Shown here piece by piece: positions 19,770 to 21,474 of a stretch of DNA of 21,474 nucleotides. This DNA comes from Gnetum montanum (taxonomy: Eukaryota > Streptophyta > Gnetopsida > Gnetales > Gnetaceae): positions 722,439 through 743,912 of the forward strand of contig MNCI01013830.1 of assembly GCA_015680685.1 (NCBI GenBank), given 5' to 3'. The notes under the pieces are model-generated. The model had not been told where the DNA came from and did no database searches. It saw only the letters and a list, made by a program, of their open reading frames with translations. A program made the translations under genes and the position numbers. The stretch's first letter is position 1. Each line of letters opens with the position of its first letter.

Positions 19770-19902
19770 GTAAACACTTTTTTTAATGCCTACCTTGTTA
19801 TTTTCTACCATGCTATGCTACGCTAGGCAGCATAGCGTAGCGTAGCATCTACTTTAATCTAACTTGTTTCAGGCTAATGCAAACATGTTTCTTGACTGGT
19901 AG
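19770..19902 (+). other. Intron of pseudogene 2 (133 bp) with hairpin
   Basis: GTAAAC at 19770 and TGGTAG at 19902 keep the frame: the last G of the exon plus AG of the next makes a codon opening a Glu run. A stronger-looking acceptor, TTGTTTCAG at 19872, would break the frame at once. The intron contains the palindromic motif at 19812-19847. Confidence 0.45.
19812..19847. repeat. Palindrome of the GCTATGCTACG family
   Basis: TGCTACGCTA (19816-19825) pairs with TAGCGTAGCA (19838-19847) in a perfect 10-bp stem, and GCTATGC (19812-19818) with GCATAGC (19830-19836) as an alternative. The words are the same as in the cluster at 5873-6369. Confidence 0.8.
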
Positions 19903-20539
19903 AGGAAGAAGAAGAATAAGAAGAATGTGATGAAGAGGTGTTGGCCCGTAAGATGGGGGTGACAAATAAAGACTCGAAGATCCCAGTCTCCAAAGAAAGG
20001 GCCTCAGTCAAGAAGGGAGCTCCTGCCGCTAAGGCAAGGGCTCTTATCATTAGGGAGAATCCTCCTACTGATGAAGAGGAGTCTCCCTTGAATAAAAAAG
20101 ACGTTGGTCTCCTAAAAGGAAAGGCACTAGCACATGAAGAAGAGGTCTATAAAGGCTTGCCAAAGACTTCTACCAAGGCTACCACCCTCGTTTTGATTCA
20201 GCAGGAATGTGGACCGCAAGTAAATGTTGGTGAGTTCGACAGCATGTCTACCTTGTCATAGCCAATTTTGGCCATTGTTGACACATTTAGTTATGTGATA
20301 GGTGCCACTATTGATGCTACAAATCCTCCTCTGACTTGTGTAGAATCATGGGCCGAGATCCCTGAGAAGTTTACGTTTATGCAAGGAATCGTCAACAACA
20401 TGATTAGCCTCCTTCAGCAAGTGGATCCTAATGTGGATAAGTAGTAGTGTTAGGTGCTCTCATGTTGCTACCCTAGAGTTTTAGACTTTGTTAACTTTAC
20501 GATGCTAACATGATTGCTACACTCTTTGTGTCATGGCAG

Positions 20540-21358
20540 CCTCCCAGCTCAAATGGGACACTACATTACCTTTGAAAGTGGGAGTCGTGCCTACATTTCT
20601 GCCCGAAGAGACCGAGGTGCCTCATTGCGCATACGACAAGGCTTGCAAATGTGCTTTGCACTTGGCACGCTGCTTGTGGGAGTATAAGTGAATCAACGAG
20701 GATCTATGGAAATAGGTCCAAAAAGCTGAGCAAAGGGAGGCTGACCTAAGCATCGAGGTGGAGGATCTTAAGTCGAGGAACGAATTTCTCATAGCCCATG
20801 ACACTAATAATGAGGACTGGTACATGGCTGTGATAGATTACGCTAGATTTTGGATAGTCGCACATCAGAACATTGAAGCCACCCATGAAATAATAGAGTA
20901 GTAGATGCAAATGGACTTGTTAGCCCAGAAGTGTCAGGATTTGAAAGATCTTAGTGCCAAGGTTTATGAATGGGGACAGTCCCAGAAAAAACACAAAAAC
21001 ATATATAAATTGGAAAATGACACCCATTGTAAATTGTATAGGGACATTACTATGGAGGCATTTATGTATAAAGCATTTGTAAATGCCATTGATACTTCTG
21101 AGGCCTATGCCAAGTTCAAAGAGCAAGTGAAGGTTACAAAATCTCCTGACTGTAAGATGGACCTTCCTACAGGAGAGACCGCAACCACCTTTTCTCCAGG
21201 ACCACCAAGCTGGACAACCATGTAAAGGAAGAGAGTTACTGCGGATGCTGAACTAAGAAATAGGCATTGGGTGGACATCATGGCTGAGGAGGTCTAGTGC
21301 CTCCTCGGGCTCGGTTTAGACCGGATACCCTTCGAGATGGATGCAAGCCCTTCTCAGG
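20540..21358 (+). other. Coiled-coil exon of pseudogene 2
   Basis: One frame holds from 20540 to 21300 with six stops, four TAG before 21300 (20713, 20899, 20902, 21295), one TGA and one TAA. At 20899 the TAG aligns with a CAG in pseudogene 1 (EQRAQMDLL against E..MQMDLL). After an extra C near 21300 the frame continues LLGLGLDRIPFEMDASPSQ to the donor. The exon ends in phase 0 just as exon 3 of pseudogene 1 does. Confidence 0.65.
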
Positions 21359-21474
21359 TTAGTTACTTTCTATTGTATTAATTCTTATGCTATGTTGTAG
21401 CTTGCATGCGTTGCTTTAGTTGACCACTTCATTCCTATGATGCAAACTCCAGATGAGAGCATGAGGCCTATGGA

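Larger units (their letters stand above)
19469..21474 (+). pseudogene. Pseudogene 2: paralogue of pseudogene 1, partial at the right edge
   Basis: Exons modelled: 19469-19769 (after TTTCCAG; ends G|GTAAAC, phase 1), 19903 to about 20440, 20540-21358 (after TGGCAG; ends CAG|GTTAGT, phase 0) and a last piece from 21453 after ACTCCAG, cut by the window. The first exon is Pro/Asp-rich then basic (AKKLQRKRPPLAKETL). The second starts with a Glu run followed by a Lys/Ala-rich part. The third is a charged coiled-coil-like segment matching pseudogene 1 (IDYARFW, MQMDLLAQKCQDL, KVYEWGQSQKKHKNIYK). In-frame stops: 19619, 19736, 19917, 20259, 20689, 20713, 20899, 20902, 21223 and 21295, plus a +1 frameshift at about 21300. 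Any first exon lies further left and was not found. Function unknown; the same antisense-ORF interpretation applies. Confidence 0.6.

Overview
The window looks like plant nuclear heterochromatin made of decayed LTR retrotransposons. I see no host gene, tRNA, rRNA, CRISPR array or bacterial-type operon. The evidence is a Ty3/gypsy Gag-protease reading frame broken by stops and frameshifts, LTR-like promoter blocks with TATA boxes, a candidate primer-binding site, spliceosomal-type introns and several satellite-like arrays. A large-genome plant (gymnosperm or similar) is my guess; the species cannot be read from this sequence.

Layout. 1-300: end of an LTR-like block on the minus strand, with a TATA box at 201-210 and a CG-rich palindrome cluster beside it. 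About 1420-4870: a degenerate array with a period near 189 bp. 5281-6400: a second minus-strand LTR-like block (TATA 5609-5618) with short perfect palindromes upstream of the promoter. 6400-7729: no recognisable gene. 7730-8107: twelve 30/36-bp tandem units. 8488-12464: plus-strand pseudogene 1, modelled as four exons, with minisatellites in its 1.7-kb first intron. 12793-12995: a second, decayed block of the 30/36-bp repeat. 16776 down to 13014: minus-strand Gag-protease pseudogene of Tat/Ogre type. 16821-17070: minisatellites in its leader. 17243-17260: candidate primer-binding site. From 17266 rightward: its 5' LTR (TATA 17786-17793). 18237-19265: a second array with a period near 191 bp. 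19469-21474: plus-strand pseudogene 2, related to pseudogene 1 at its C-terminal end and running off the window.

How the parts relate. The minus-strand element reads LTR, primer site, leader, Gag, protease, and then stops. No reverse transcriptase, RNase H or integrase was recognised. The two plus-strand pseudogenes lie antisense to it, have a long coiled-coil-like segment, and share an intron at the same place and phase just before the last exon. The best explanation I have is the extra antisense ORF known from Tat-lineage elements, here in a spliced form. Most premature stops are TAG, as expected if methylated CAG codons decayed by C-to-T change.
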